NCBI GenBank assembly: GCA_002724505.1
Contig: PBOV01000039.1
Location: 6,944 to 27,204 of the forward strand
DNA from: Rhodospirillaceae bacterium
Lineage (GTDB): Bacteria; Pseudomonadota; Alphaproteobacteria; MPNO01; UBA2964
Direction: 5' to 3'
Length of the DNA: 20,261 nt
Shown here one piece after another: positions 13,757-20,261 of this stretch (positions are counted from its first letter, which is position 1; every line of letters starts with the position of its first letter). A program made the translations under genes and the position numbers. Below the pieces are notes generated by a model. The model worked only from the letters and a program-made list of their open reading frames with translations, did no database searches and was not told the DNA's origin.

Positions 13757-14947
13757 TTAAACAAACGGGCCGGTTGGGTTAAGACCAAGTTGCAATCTCC
13801 CCGCATTTTCCGCCGCGAATTCAGGGACAATTACGAAGTGACTCCGCAAAACATGAAGGTCACGAAATGCTCGCTGCAATTCACTGCCTTCCATCATCAC
13901 GCCCGTCCCCGCATCGCAAAACAATTCATAGACCAGCTCTCCGCAGAGGCGAACAACTTCAACCATTGCCATTCGATACCGAACCCGGTCTTCAACCGAT
14001 ATCCGTTCGCCTTCCCCGAGCTTATTCATTAAGTCTTTTGCCCCATCAAGGACGGTAGCCCTCGCGATATCACATTTTACTCGAGCCCGTCCGAGTAGCT
14101 GTTGCGATGACGACCATTCCGATTGCGCGGATGGCATCCTAGCATTCCTCCGGTTTTGTAGTCTCTCGCGATAGGCTTCAATAGCACATTCGGCAAGCCC
14201 CACGGCAGGTGCCGCTACAACAAAAGCGAATACCGTTGAATTAGGGCTCGTCCTGTAAAGCAGTCCGTCATTAATAACAGAACCGGGAATTCCGTTTTGT
14301 TCTGCCTCCCGGAAACATAGAATTCGATGCTCGGGCACAAACTCGTCATCGAGAGAAACTGTTTTACTACCCGTCCCCTTCATTCCAAGACAAAACCAGT
14401 CATCCTTTACTGAAACAGAAGTTTTTGGAACAAGACACGTCAGGTTACGTTTATGATCGTCTGGGTCGTGCGCACTCAGCATCAGCCAATTAGCATTATC
14501 AACCCCGGACACATAAGGCCAACTACCTGTAAGTCGAACACCACCGTCGGCTCTATCAGCCGTAATCGTTGCCCCCATAACTAAACAAGTAAATAGTGAC
14601 TCGTCCGTTGCCTTAACTTCGTCTTGTGCCAGCCGATTATACCACCCAACGAGATAATTTTGGTTGCCAATAAGACTGTGCAGCCAAGCAGTAGATCCAC
14701 AGCCGCGCGCCGTTTCCATAACCGCTTCAACATGGGTCGGCAGTGTCATACCAAGTCCACCTAACGTCGGCGCTAACATTATTTTGAACAGGCCTGCCTT
14801 GCTCAAACGTTCATACACTTCCGGCAACATTTTGCGGGCCTGCTCTGTTTCAAATGCTTTTTCGCGTAGAAATGGAACCATTGATGCAGCTCGCGCAACA
14901 ACTTCTTCATGGGTGACGTTTACTTCTTTAACGCTACCTCCTTCCAT
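13757..14947 (-). CDS. Acyl-CoA dehydrogenase-fold flavin monooxygenase (HsaA/DszC/HpaB-like), copy 1
   Basis: A 396-residue paralogue of the gene at 12426-13640 but clearly divergent. Shared landmarks: AGLFKIMLAPTLGGLGM (51-67), ARGCGSTAWLH (80-90), the LTCLVPK strand followed by WFCLGMKGTGSKTVSL, and the C-terminal QRAFRDLHVLRSH with Arg362, Asp363 and His365, at nearly the same positions as copy 2. The family uses FMNH2 or FADH2 and O2 to hydroxylate aromatics (HsaA, p-hydroxyphenylacetate hydroxylase C2) or oxidise S/N atoms (DszC, NtaA-like chemistry is unrelated). ATG 14947 follows the VOC gene after only 9 bases, so the pair is almost certainly co-transcribed and probably acts in sequence. 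GGTTTCTAAAG... upstream offers only a weak ribosome site; translation may be coupled. The substrate is unknown. Confidence 0.87.
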   Translation of the reverse strand: MEGGSVKEVNVTHEEVVARAASMVPFLREKAFETEQARKMLPEVYERLSKAGLFKIMLAPTLGGLGMTLPTHVEAVMETARGCGSTAWLHSLIGNQNYLVGWYNRLAQDEVKATDESLFTCLVMGATITADRADGGVRLTGSWPYVSGVDNANWLMLSAHDPDDHKRNLTCLVPKTSVSVKDDWFCLGMKGTGSKTVSLDDEFVPEHRILCFREAEQNGIPGSVINDGLLYRTSPNSTVFAFVVAAPAVGLAECAIEAYRERLQNRRNARMPSAQSEWSSSQQLLGRARVKCDIARATVLDGAKDLMNKLGEGERISVEDRVRYRMAMVEVVRLCGELVYELFCDAGTGVMMEGSELQRAFRDLHVLRSHFVIVPEFAAENAGRLQLGLNPTGPFV

Positions 14948-14956
14948 GTTCAGAAC

Positions 14957-15478
14957 TCAGGTTTCTAAAGACGGTAAATGTGATTTGGGAAGACGGCGTT
15001 TACGTCCCTGATATGCCTTAGCATGAGTATCGCCAACACCTTCAAAGTCTATTATTTCGACCCCGTTACCATCGGGATCATGAAAATATACGTGCCTGCC
15101 TGAAAAACTTCGATGCCCCGTATCTTCATAAAGCAAAATATCAACACCCTTATCTTCCAAATGTGAAATAGCCGCATTGAAATCCGCGCCATCAACCGTA
15201 AAGGCGTGATGTATCAAAGTGTCACCAGGTTTGTTTGGACTTTGGTGATATCCAGTTTTTGAGAGAACAAAATAGTGTTCGCCTGCTCTCATAAATACGG
15301 TCGTATCATTTTGGCGCCAGTATGTGCATCCGACTACTTCCTCATAGAATTTACGGGACACTTCAAGGTCTGTGACCCCGATGGTAAAATGAAGAATACC
15401 CGTCGTACTAACTCTTCGCGGCTCCTCATATTTAACGGTATCAGCCCCCTCGAAGGCCTCACTCTTAAATCCAGACAT
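14957..15478 (-). CDS. VOC superfamily protein (possible single-domain extradiol dioxygenase)
   Basis: A 173-residue VOC protein: a 26-residue N-terminal extension rich in charged residues, then the two modules. Predicted metal ligands are His30 (GILHFTIGV), His90 (LIHHAFTV) and Glu141 (DPDGNGVEIIDF), the 2-His-1-Glu set of type I extradiol dioxygenases and of glyoxalase-type enzymes. His122 and Tyr131 in TGHRSFSGRHVYFHD could be second-shell residues. Classical extradiol dioxygenases such as HsaC or BphC are two-domain and about 300 residues; single-domain ones exist, so ring cleavage is possible but unproved. It sits 9 bases upstream of monooxygenase copy 1, with GGCGA 6 bases before its own ATG. 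Confidence 0.84.
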   Translation of the reverse strand: MSGFKSEAFEGADTVKYEEPRRVSTTGILHFTIGVTDLEVSRKFYEEVVGCTYWRQNDTTVFMRAGEHYFVLSKTGYHQSPNKPGDTLIHHAFTVDGADFNAAISHLEDKGVDILLYEDTGHRSFSGRHVYFHDPDGNGVEIIDFEGVGDTHAKAYQGRKRRLPKSHLPSLET

Positions 15479-15545
15479 ATTTTCGCCTATGTAGTCGATA
15501 TACTTCTACTAAATAATTATATATCAGTTAATTTGGAACTGGCAT

Positions 15546-17087
15546 TCAGGGAGACATATCATTTTCGATTTTTAGCGCAAGTGGCTTTGTCTCAGGAAAC
15601 ACTTCGGAAAGTGTTTTTGATTTACCATTCCCCATCACTACACGGCAATGTTGGCGACGCAAATTCCGGGCTTCTTTTACCCCACATGAATGCGCGATGG
15701 TTCCAACTTCTTTACGCATTGTTTTTATATAATTTTTAACTCTTTCTGCTTTATCATTAGGATCAAGACCCTTTTGTAGACGTTTATTATGTGTCGTAAC
15801 ACCCGTGGGGCAGGTATTTTTATCGCATTGCAAAGCCTGAATGCACCCTAGGGCAAACATAAACCCACGGCCAGAAACAACAAAATCTGCACCCGCGCAC
15901 AACGCCCAAGCAACCTCCTCGGGTGTAATTAATTTTCCAGATGAAATGACCTTTATCCGTCCCTTAAGGCCATGGCGTTTCAAAGTATCAACAGCCGTGG
16001 GCAAGCTCTCCCTCACCGGTAATCCGACATAATCCAGGAGTGCCATAGGCGCGGCGCCAGTGCCCCCATCACCAGAGTCGATAGTGACAAAATCTGGTGC
16101 ACTTTCAATTCCCCGGTCATTAACAGCGGAAAAGAGATCATCGAGCCAGTCATAATCGCCTATAACGCATTTTATCCCAACGGGTTTTCCAGTCACCCTT
16201 CGGATACGATCAATCATCCTTAAGAGCTGATCGATATTATTAATGTCTGGGTGTCGGTTAGGACTTATCGAATCTTGTCCTTCAGGAATACCGCGGATCG
16301 AAGCAATTTCTGCTGTAACCTTTTCTCCCGGCAAAATACCACCTTTGCCAGGCTTTGCGCCCTGGCTCAACTTGATTTCTATCATCTTAACTTGCTCATG
16401 CGCAGACAATTCTTCAAGTTTTTGATCTGAGAGATTGCCTTCAAAATCTCGAACGCCATATTTGGCGGTGCCCATTTGAAAAACGATGTCGCACCCACCC
16501 TCTAAATGATAGGAAGTTAGCCCTCCCTCTCCCGTATTTAGCCAACAACCTGCTGCTGCGGCTCCATTGGATAACGCTCTAACGGCCGGCTCTGAAATAG
16601 CGCCAAAACTCAATCCAGAAATATTGAAAAAAGAAGCAGTTTTATAGGGATACTTACAATATGGCCCGACAATAACCTCTCCAGGATTTGCCGCCTCAAC
16701 CTCAAGGGTAGGAAAGGGACAGTTGCCGAATAATATAGTTCCTGGTGCCGTGATATCGCGGGTCGAGCCAAAGGCAAGCTGCGTACTGACATTTTTTGCT
16801 GCACGATAAACCCAGGAACGTTGCGCACGGTTAAAGGGCATTTCCTCGCGATCCATCGCAAAAAAATAATTACGAAAAAACTCTCCCATATACTCAAATA
16901 AGTATCGAAAGCGTCCAATGACCGGAAAATTGCGACGAACTGCCTGTTTGGTTTGAGTTACATCAATTATATAAAAAATCGCAATTAGAATGATCACTAC
17001 ACCTAGTGCGACTCCTATCAATGAAATCAAGATTGAGTTTGCCACTTGAATAAAGTCGAAAGTTTCGTTCACGCCCATGTTATTCAT
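15546..17087 (-). CDS. Membrane-anchored FMN-binding glutamate synthase-like protein with [3Fe-4S] motif
   Basis: A 513-residue protein: one N-terminal membrane helix (about 17-41, ILISLIGVALGVVIILIAIF), then a basic cytoplasmic stretch, then the FMN-binding TIM barrel of the glutamate synthase large subunit. Barrel landmarks are FFNISGLSFGAISEPAVRAL, NTGEGG, SQGAKPGKGG (241-250), TIDSGDGGTGAAP (335-347) and VSGRGFMFALG. Cys415, Cys421 and Cys426 form CX5CX4C, the [3Fe-4S] motif of glutamate synthase, here followed by PTGVTTH. The glutaminase domain and the GltD partner are missing, so it is not a complete glutamate synthase; relatives are annotated only as FMN-binding glutamate synthase family and their reaction is not established. 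A strong AAGGAAAGGAAAGG site precedes the ATG. It lies between two VOC genes. Confidence 0.88.
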   Translation of the reverse strand: MNNMGVNETFDFIQVANSILISLIGVALGVVIILIAIFYIIDVTQTKQAVRRNFPVIGRFRYLFEYMGEFFRNYFFAMDREEMPFNRAQRSWVYRAAKNVSTQLAFGSTRDITAPGTILFGNCPFPTLEVEAANPGEVIVGPYCKYPYKTASFFNISGLSFGAISEPAVRALSNGAAAAGCWLNTGEGGLTSYHLEGGCDIVFQMGTAKYGVRDFEGNLSDQKLEELSAHEQVKMIEIKLSQGAKPGKGGILPGEKVTAEIASIRGIPEGQDSISPNRHPDINNIDQLLRMIDRIRRVTGKPVGIKCVIGDYDWLDDLFSAVNDRGIESAPDFVTIDSGDGGTGAAPMALLDYVGLPVRESLPTAVDTLKRHGLKGRIKVISSGKLITPEEVAWALCAGADFVVSGRGFMFALGCIQALQCDKNTCPTGVTTHNKRLQKGLDPNDKAERVKNYIKTMRKEVGTIAHSCGVKEARNLRRQHCRVVMGNGKSKTLSEVFPETKPLALKIENDMSP

Positions 17088-17173
17088 GATGCCTTTCCTT
17101 TCCTTTCAACTCTTGCCTCTAGTTCATTCTAAATTTAATAAACCCACGTATGGATCTGATTATAGAAAATTTG
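17088..17173 (-). promoter_or_regulatory. Candidate internal promoter upstream of the glutamate synthase-like gene
   Basis: In this 86-base gap the minus strand contains a consensus -10 hexamer TATAAT (17164-17159), about 72 bases before the ATG at 17087. No good -35 is found 16-18 bases upstream, where the sequence overlaps the end of the VOC gene. A purine-rich ribosome site (about 17092-17105) follows. It could give the downstream genes a start independent of the first VOC gene. Confidence 0.3.
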
Positions 17174-17614
17174 CTAGGGTGACATGTCCTTTTCGGATAG
17201 CTCCTTAAGAGCTTCCGGGGTTTTTGTTAGACCCTCGACCTTCATACCCCGCAAAATATTCGGCGCTTTTGTAAATTGGATATCATCATAGGGTACGACT
17301 TCGATACGATTTCCCCATGGGTCACGAAAATTCATTCCGCGCTCAAGCAACTCAACGTTCATTTCTTCAAGCGCTTCTCTGACTGGTTCGCGATCGTCCA
17401 CCACGAAACCAAAATGCCGGGCACCATCTGGCTCCTGTGTTCTGCCCAGCCTAAGCTGAATAAATTGATCCCCTAAATCTATAAAAGCGTTGTGGTCATT
17501 ACGGCCGCGCATGGTGAACTGAAATAAACGTCCATAAAATTTTAACGCCTCATCTAAATCGTCAACTTCAAGAACGACATGATTAATACCCAAAGCTTGT
17601 GCTTTCTTTTTCAT
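17174..17614 (-). CDS. VOC superfamily protein (glyoxalase/extradiol fold), first gene of the minus-strand cluster
   Basis: About 146 residues with VOC modules. Predicted metal ligands are His12 (GINHVVLEV), His67 (ARHFGFVV) and Glu105 (RDPWGNRIEVVPYDD), a complete H-H-E set. The C-terminal 35 residues (from about 111) are an extra tail with FTKAPNILRGM and a helical end. I chose ATG 17614 because AGGTAGGA lies 5 bases before it; the upstream in-frame ATG at 17629 has no ribosome site and would add five residues. Family proteins often end in this WGNRIEVVPYDDIQFTK pattern and are annotated glyoxalase/bleomycin-resistance/dioxygenase without a proved reaction. The gene is divergent from the PhyH gene at 17734 with a 119-base gap. 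Confidence 0.84.
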   Translation of the reverse strand: MKKKAQALGINHVVLEVDDLDEALKFYGRLFQFTMRGRNDHNAFIDLGDQFIQLRLGRTQEPDGARHFGFVVDDREPVREALEEMNVELLERGMNFRDPWGNRIEVVPYDDIQFTKAPNILRGMKVEGLTKTPEALKELSEKDMSP

Positions 17615-17733
17615 GTTTCCTACCTTCATAATTGGGCACAGTTTAAATCTTTTCCAGTCTAAGCATAAATCCTATTGGTTTTGAGATCTTTTCAGGAGAA
17701 AATACAGGCTAGCTAGAGAAAGAGAAATTCAAG

Positions 17734-18564
17734 ATGCCTAAAGTCTTAACCAAAAATCAGGTTAGCCAATTCCACCAAAATGGCTTCCTTTTTCCTATAG
17801 AGGCCTACACGCCGGAAGAAGCCGAGATCTTGCATGCCAATTTTGCCGCCATGGAAAAATATCTTGGCCATGAACCACAGAAAAAATTCCGGGTAAAGGC
17901 TCACTTGCCATTTCCCTGGCTATGTGAAGTAGTCAAGAATGAAAAGCTAATAGATGCAATAGAAGATATTATCGGACCAAATATCCTATGTTGGGGTGCG
18001 TCCTTCTTTACCAAAAAAGCAAACGACCCACGCTTCGTATCTTGGCATACCGACAGTTTCTACTACGGCCTAAAACCCGCCGAAACAGTGACCGCATGGC
18101 TGGCTTTTAACGACGCCAACGCAGAGTCAGGCTGCGTACGATATATTCCGGGTACGCATAAAGGGCCACCAGCAGTGCATGAAATCAGGAAGCACAGACA
18201 TAATTTGGTCCAGCAAGGACAAACCGTTATTGATGTACCCGAAGACAAAGCGGTATTAGCAGAGGTCAAAGCTGGGCAGGTCGTGTTACACCATGAAAGT
18301 GTGGTGCACGGTTCAGGGCCCAACAACGCCAATCATCCTCGCGTAGGGTTCTCAATTCACTATGTCGCTCCGCATGTCAAAGAAACTCGTTTCGATGGCG
18401 CTACGGCGATGTTGGTCAGAGGTAATAATGTTGGTGACAATTGGGGTATCGACCCCGAGCCACGCCATGACTACGATCCTGAATGTATAAAATTTATGGA
18501 AGAGACCCGCGCAAAATTCACAAATTCCACGGCCAAAAAAATTGCCGTTGGCGGACGGAGTTAA
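17734..18564 (+). CDS. Phytanoyl-CoA dioxygenase (PhyH) family Fe(II)/2-oxoglutarate oxygenase
   Basis: A 276-residue double-stranded beta-helix oxygenase. The iron triad is visible: His105-x-Asp107 (SWHTDSFYYG) and His192 (ESVVHGSGPN), with Arg203 (HPRVGFSIHYV) placed to bind 2-oxoglutarate. TAWLAFNDANAESGCVRYIPGTH (120-142) is the classic PhyH core. Members hydroxylate very diverse small molecules (phytanoyl-CoA, ectoine, phosphonates, chlorinated compounds) with 2-oxoglutarate, O2 and Fe(II), so the substrate is not predicted. The ATG at 17734 has only a weak AAGAGAAA ribosome site. A possible -35 (TTGAGA, 17681-17686) lies in the upstream gap with a poor -10. Four bases separate its stop from the alcohol dehydrogenase start, indicating an operon in which the alcohol product may be oxidised next. 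Confidence 0.92.
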   Translation: MPKVLTKNQVSQFHQNGFLFPIEAYTPEEAEILHANFAAMEKYLGHEPQKKFRVKAHLPFPWLCEVVKNEKLIDAIEDIIGPNILCWGASFFTKKANDPRFVSWHTDSFYYGLKPAETVTAWLAFNDANAESGCVRYIPGTHKGPPAVHEIRKHRHNLVQQGQTVIDVPEDKAVLAEVKAGQVVLHHESVVHGSGPNNANHPRVGFSIHYVAPHVKETRFDGATAMLVRGNNVGDNWGIDPEPRHDYDPECIKFMEETRAKFTNSTAKKIAVGGRS

Positions 18565-18568
18565 TTAA

Positions 18569-19684
18569 ATGACCGAAACAGCCTATGCTGCCGTACTCGT
18601 AGAAAAACGTAAATTTGAAACCCGCGAGGTGGCCATCCCCAACATCAATCCCGATGAAGGTATATTGAGAATTGAAGCAGCGGGTCTGTGCGGCACGGAT
18701 TACGAACAATATGACGGCCATTTCATAGGAACACCGCACGGCACGTTACCAATTACCCCAGGCCATGAAATCTTTGGCTGGGTGGACCGCCTTGGCGCCA
18801 ACGCCAAAAAAAGATGGGGCGTTAAGGAGGGAGATCGCGTGATCGTCGAAACCTCAATCCCGTGTGGCGAATGTCTTGCATGCGATGATGGGCGGCCCAT
18901 TTTTTGTGATGCCAATATGGGTTATGGTCTTCGAATGGGATTTGATAATGAGCCCCATTTGTGGGGCGGATACGCTTCACACCTGTACCTCCATCCCAAG
19001 TCACGAATGCACAAAATCCCTGACCATATCCCAACCGATATTATGAGCCTAAACAACCCGCTCTCAAACGCAGTTCGTTGGGCTTGGGCTCGCCCCAACC
19101 TTCGGGAGGGACAAACAATTGTTATTGAAGGGCCCGGACAAAGGGGCTTGTTGGCTACACTGGTCGCCAAGGAAATGGGTGCGGGCCAGATAATAGTGAC
19201 CGGGACCCAAGCCGACGAATATCGGCTCACAATTGCAAAAGAACTGGGTGCTGACGCCACCATCAACGTCCAGGAAGAAAACCCTGTTGAGCGTGTTCAT
19301 GAGCTTACCGGAGGCCGCAGAGCAGATATAGTTTTGGATGTTTCAATGGGTTCAACCGAACCTTTAATTCAGGGCGTTGAAATGCTCAAAAAAGGGGGCA
19401 CCTTGGTTGTCGCCGGCGTAAAAACACACAATGCCCTCAATAATTTTTATAGTGACAAATTACTTTTTAATGAAATTTCAATGTTAGGCGTATTATCCTC
19501 AGACTGGGAAGATACCGCCCGCGCCGTGGAAATACTGACAGACAAATGGCAAGAACTCGGAAAACTATGCACACATAATTATACCCTTGGTGAAGCTGAA
19601 AAAGCGGTGCTGTTGCTTGGCCGAGAGATAAAGGATGGAGAAGAACCAATTCATATCCACCTTGATACAACAGTTGCACCATAA
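18569..19684 (+). CDS. Zinc-dependent alcohol dehydrogenase, medium-chain family
   Basis: A 371-residue medium-chain dehydrogenase. Catalytic zinc site: Cys41 in GLCGTDYEQYDGHF and His66-Glu67 in PITPGHEIFGWV. Structural zinc lobe: Cys99, Cys102, Cys105 and Cys113 in CGECLACDDGRPIFCD, all present. The Rossmann domain has VIEGPGQRGLLATLVAKEMG (185-204), with GPGQRG as a slightly unusual GxGxxG. Later, LDVSMGSTEPLIQGVEMLKKGGTLVVAG is typical. Gene starts 4 bases after PhyH with GGAG about 10 bases upstream inside the PhyH end, so translation is likely coupled. It probably oxidises a hydroxylated intermediate made by the dioxygenase (inference). It differs from the truncated dehydrogenase at 1-801, which lacks the structural zinc lobe. 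Confidence 0.93.
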   Translation: MTETAYAAVLVEKRKFETREVAIPNINPDEGILRIEAAGLCGTDYEQYDGHFIGTPHGTLPITPGHEIFGWVDRLGANAKKRWGVKEGDRVIVETSIPCGECLACDDGRPIFCDANMGYGLRMGFDNEPHLWGGYASHLYLHPKSRMHKIPDHIPTDIMSLNNPLSNAVRWAWARPNLREGQTIVIEGPGQRGLLATLVAKEMGAGQIIVTGTQADEYRLTIAKELGADATINVQEENPVERVHELTGGRRADIVLDVSMGSTEPLIQGVEMLKKGGTLVVAGVKTHNALNNFYSDKLLFNEISMLGVLSSDWEDTARAVEILTDKWQELGKLCTHNYTLGEAEKAVLLLGREIKDGEEPIHIHLDTTVAP

Positions 19685-19694
19685 GGAAAAAATT

Positions 19695-20261
19695 ATGAAT
19701 GATAGACTTTCTATTCGCCTTGCTGCGGGATCTGGGCCGACCTTTGGCGTTGATGACCTTGCCTGTGCGGCGGCAACTTTTCTTGGTTGTTGGGAAGACG
19801 AAAATCTTGACGTTACGTGGACCCCAGTTCATGGCGGGGTTGCCGCCATGCAGGCCGTCCTTGATGACGTAGTCGATGTTTCCTACGGTGGGCTCGGCCC
19901 GGTATTAAAATTTCGATCCGAAGGAGAGCCGGTACGCGTTATCGTTTCAATGGCGCGAGGGCTTGCTCAAAACCTCGTCACTCAAGAACGGTTTACAGAC
20001 CCAGCGCAGCTTAAGGGCTGTTCGTGGGCCCTCGATGGCTTTGGCGCTTTAAGCCACCACATGGCGAGACTGCTTGTTGCAGCGCTAGACATTGAAGAAA
20101 GCGACATCGATTGGCAGGCTGTCGGTCCACCGCCCGAACGCATCGATAGACTTTTAAACGACACCATTGATGTGTCCCTTATCCGGGTAGAGGAAGCCAT
20201 TTCATTAAATCAAGATCCAAGCAACAAACTTCGTACCCTGCTTGGGTTCGCTGAGCTTAAA
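19695..20261 (+). CDS. NMT1/THI5-like (SsuA-type) substrate-binding domain protein, C-terminus cut off by window edge
   Basis: Open frame from ATG 19695 (AAGGA 7-8 bases upstream) to the window end, 189 codons without a stop. The pattern WEDENLDVTWTPVHGGVAAMQAVLDDVVDVSYGGLGPVLKFRSEGEPVRVIVSMARG followed by TDPAQLKGCSWALDGFGALSHHMARLLVAALDIEESDIDWQ is that of NMT1-like periplasmic binding proteins for aliphatic sulfonates, nitrate or pyrimidine precursors. There is no signal peptide: the chain starts MNDRLSIRLAAGSGPTFGVD, directly at the first beta strand. So it is either cytoplasmic, perhaps an enzyme on a binding-protein scaffold such as 4,5-dihydroxyphthalate decarboxylase or THI5, or exported another way. 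It is third in the PhyH operon, 10 bases after the dehydrogenase. Any permease or ATPase genes would lie beyond the window. Confidence 0.78.
   Translation, partial: MNDRLSIRLAAGSGPTFGVDDLACAAATFLGCWEDENLDVTWTPVHGGVAAMQAVLDDVVDVSYGGLGPVLKFRSEGEPVRVIVSMARGLAQNLVTQERFTDPAQLKGCSWALDGFGALSHHMARLLVAALDIEESDIDWQAVGPPPERIDRLLNDTIDVSLIRVEEAISLNQDPSNKLRTLLGFAELK

Noticed and set aside
12426..14947. The two flavin monooxygenases as ordinary acyl-CoA dehydrogenases of beta-oxidation
   Set aside because: Both have the RGCGS(S/T)xW motif and the C-terminal RDxH pattern of the HsaA/DszC-type monooxygenases, and no beta-oxidation partners are nearby.
15275..15739. 154-codon plus-strand open frame spanning the gap between the VOC and glutamate synthase-like genes
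   Set aside because: It overlaps both minus-strand genes and their 67-base gap, and the translation resembles no protein family.
1..20261. Mobile element, CRISPR array, tRNA or phage remnant
   Set aside because: Reading both strands I found no regularly spaced repeats, transposase or integrase motifs, or tRNA-like cloverleaf sequences; a dedicated tRNA and Rfam scan would be needed to exclude small RNAs.

Overview
The window looks like chromosomal DNA of a Gram-negative, probably marine, alphaproteobacterium. This is inferred from gene content and protein style (YheS-like ABC-F ATPase, membrane-anchored FMN-binding glutamate-synthase-like protein, phthalate-type Rieske oxygenase, group D flavin monooxygenases, VOC proteins); there is no rRNA or other marker to prove it. 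Coding density is high. I see no tRNA, CRISPR array, insertion sequence, phage gene or transcriptional regulator. Both ends cut through genes.

Layout. (1) Positions 1-1339: a truncated zinc-type quinone/alcohol dehydrogenase (-) divergent from a hotdog thioesterase (+). (2) 1336-3744 (-): a Rieske oxygenase alpha subunit followed by an ornithine cyclodeaminase/mu-crystallin family protein, a likely two-gene unit. (3) 4005-5402: a TSUP membrane permease (+) and methionine sulfoxide reductase MsrA (-), end to end. (4) 5516-8604 (+): a UbiD-family decarboxylase, a 60-residue protein overlapping it by 4 bases, and an aldehyde dehydrogenase with the hallmarks of 2-hydroxymuconic semialdehyde dehydrogenase. 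(5) 8701-9582 (-): an oxaloacetate-decarboxylase-like member of the PEP mutase/isocitrate lyase superfamily. (6) 9714-11904 (+): an unknown 81-residue protein and the ABC-F ATPase. (7) 17614 down to 11905 (-): VOC protein, FMN/[3Fe-4S] glutamate-synthase-like protein, VOC protein, HsaA/DszC-type flavin monooxygenase, a probable terminator, a second such monooxygenase, and a third VOC protein. (8) 17734-20261 (+): a phytanoyl-CoA-type dioxygenase, a zinc alcohol dehydrogenase and a truncated NMT1-like binding protein with no signal peptide, packed as an operon.

Together the genes suggest an accessory catabolic region for aromatic or heterocyclic substrates: oxygenases that activate rings (Rieske, two flavin monooxygenases, PhyH), VOC proteins that could be ring-cleaving dioxygenases, a decarboxylase, a semialdehyde dehydrogenase and thioester/oxo-acid enzymes. 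The pathway is incomplete here: no Rieske reductase, flavin reductase, classical two-domain extradiol dioxygenase, hydratase or aldolase is present, and the substrate cannot be read from the sequence. MsrA and the ABC-F protein are housekeeping genes between the catabolic units. The most unusual features are the module at 11905-20261, the tiny partner gene of the UbiD protein, and several enzymes whose key residues differ from the characterised members of their families.
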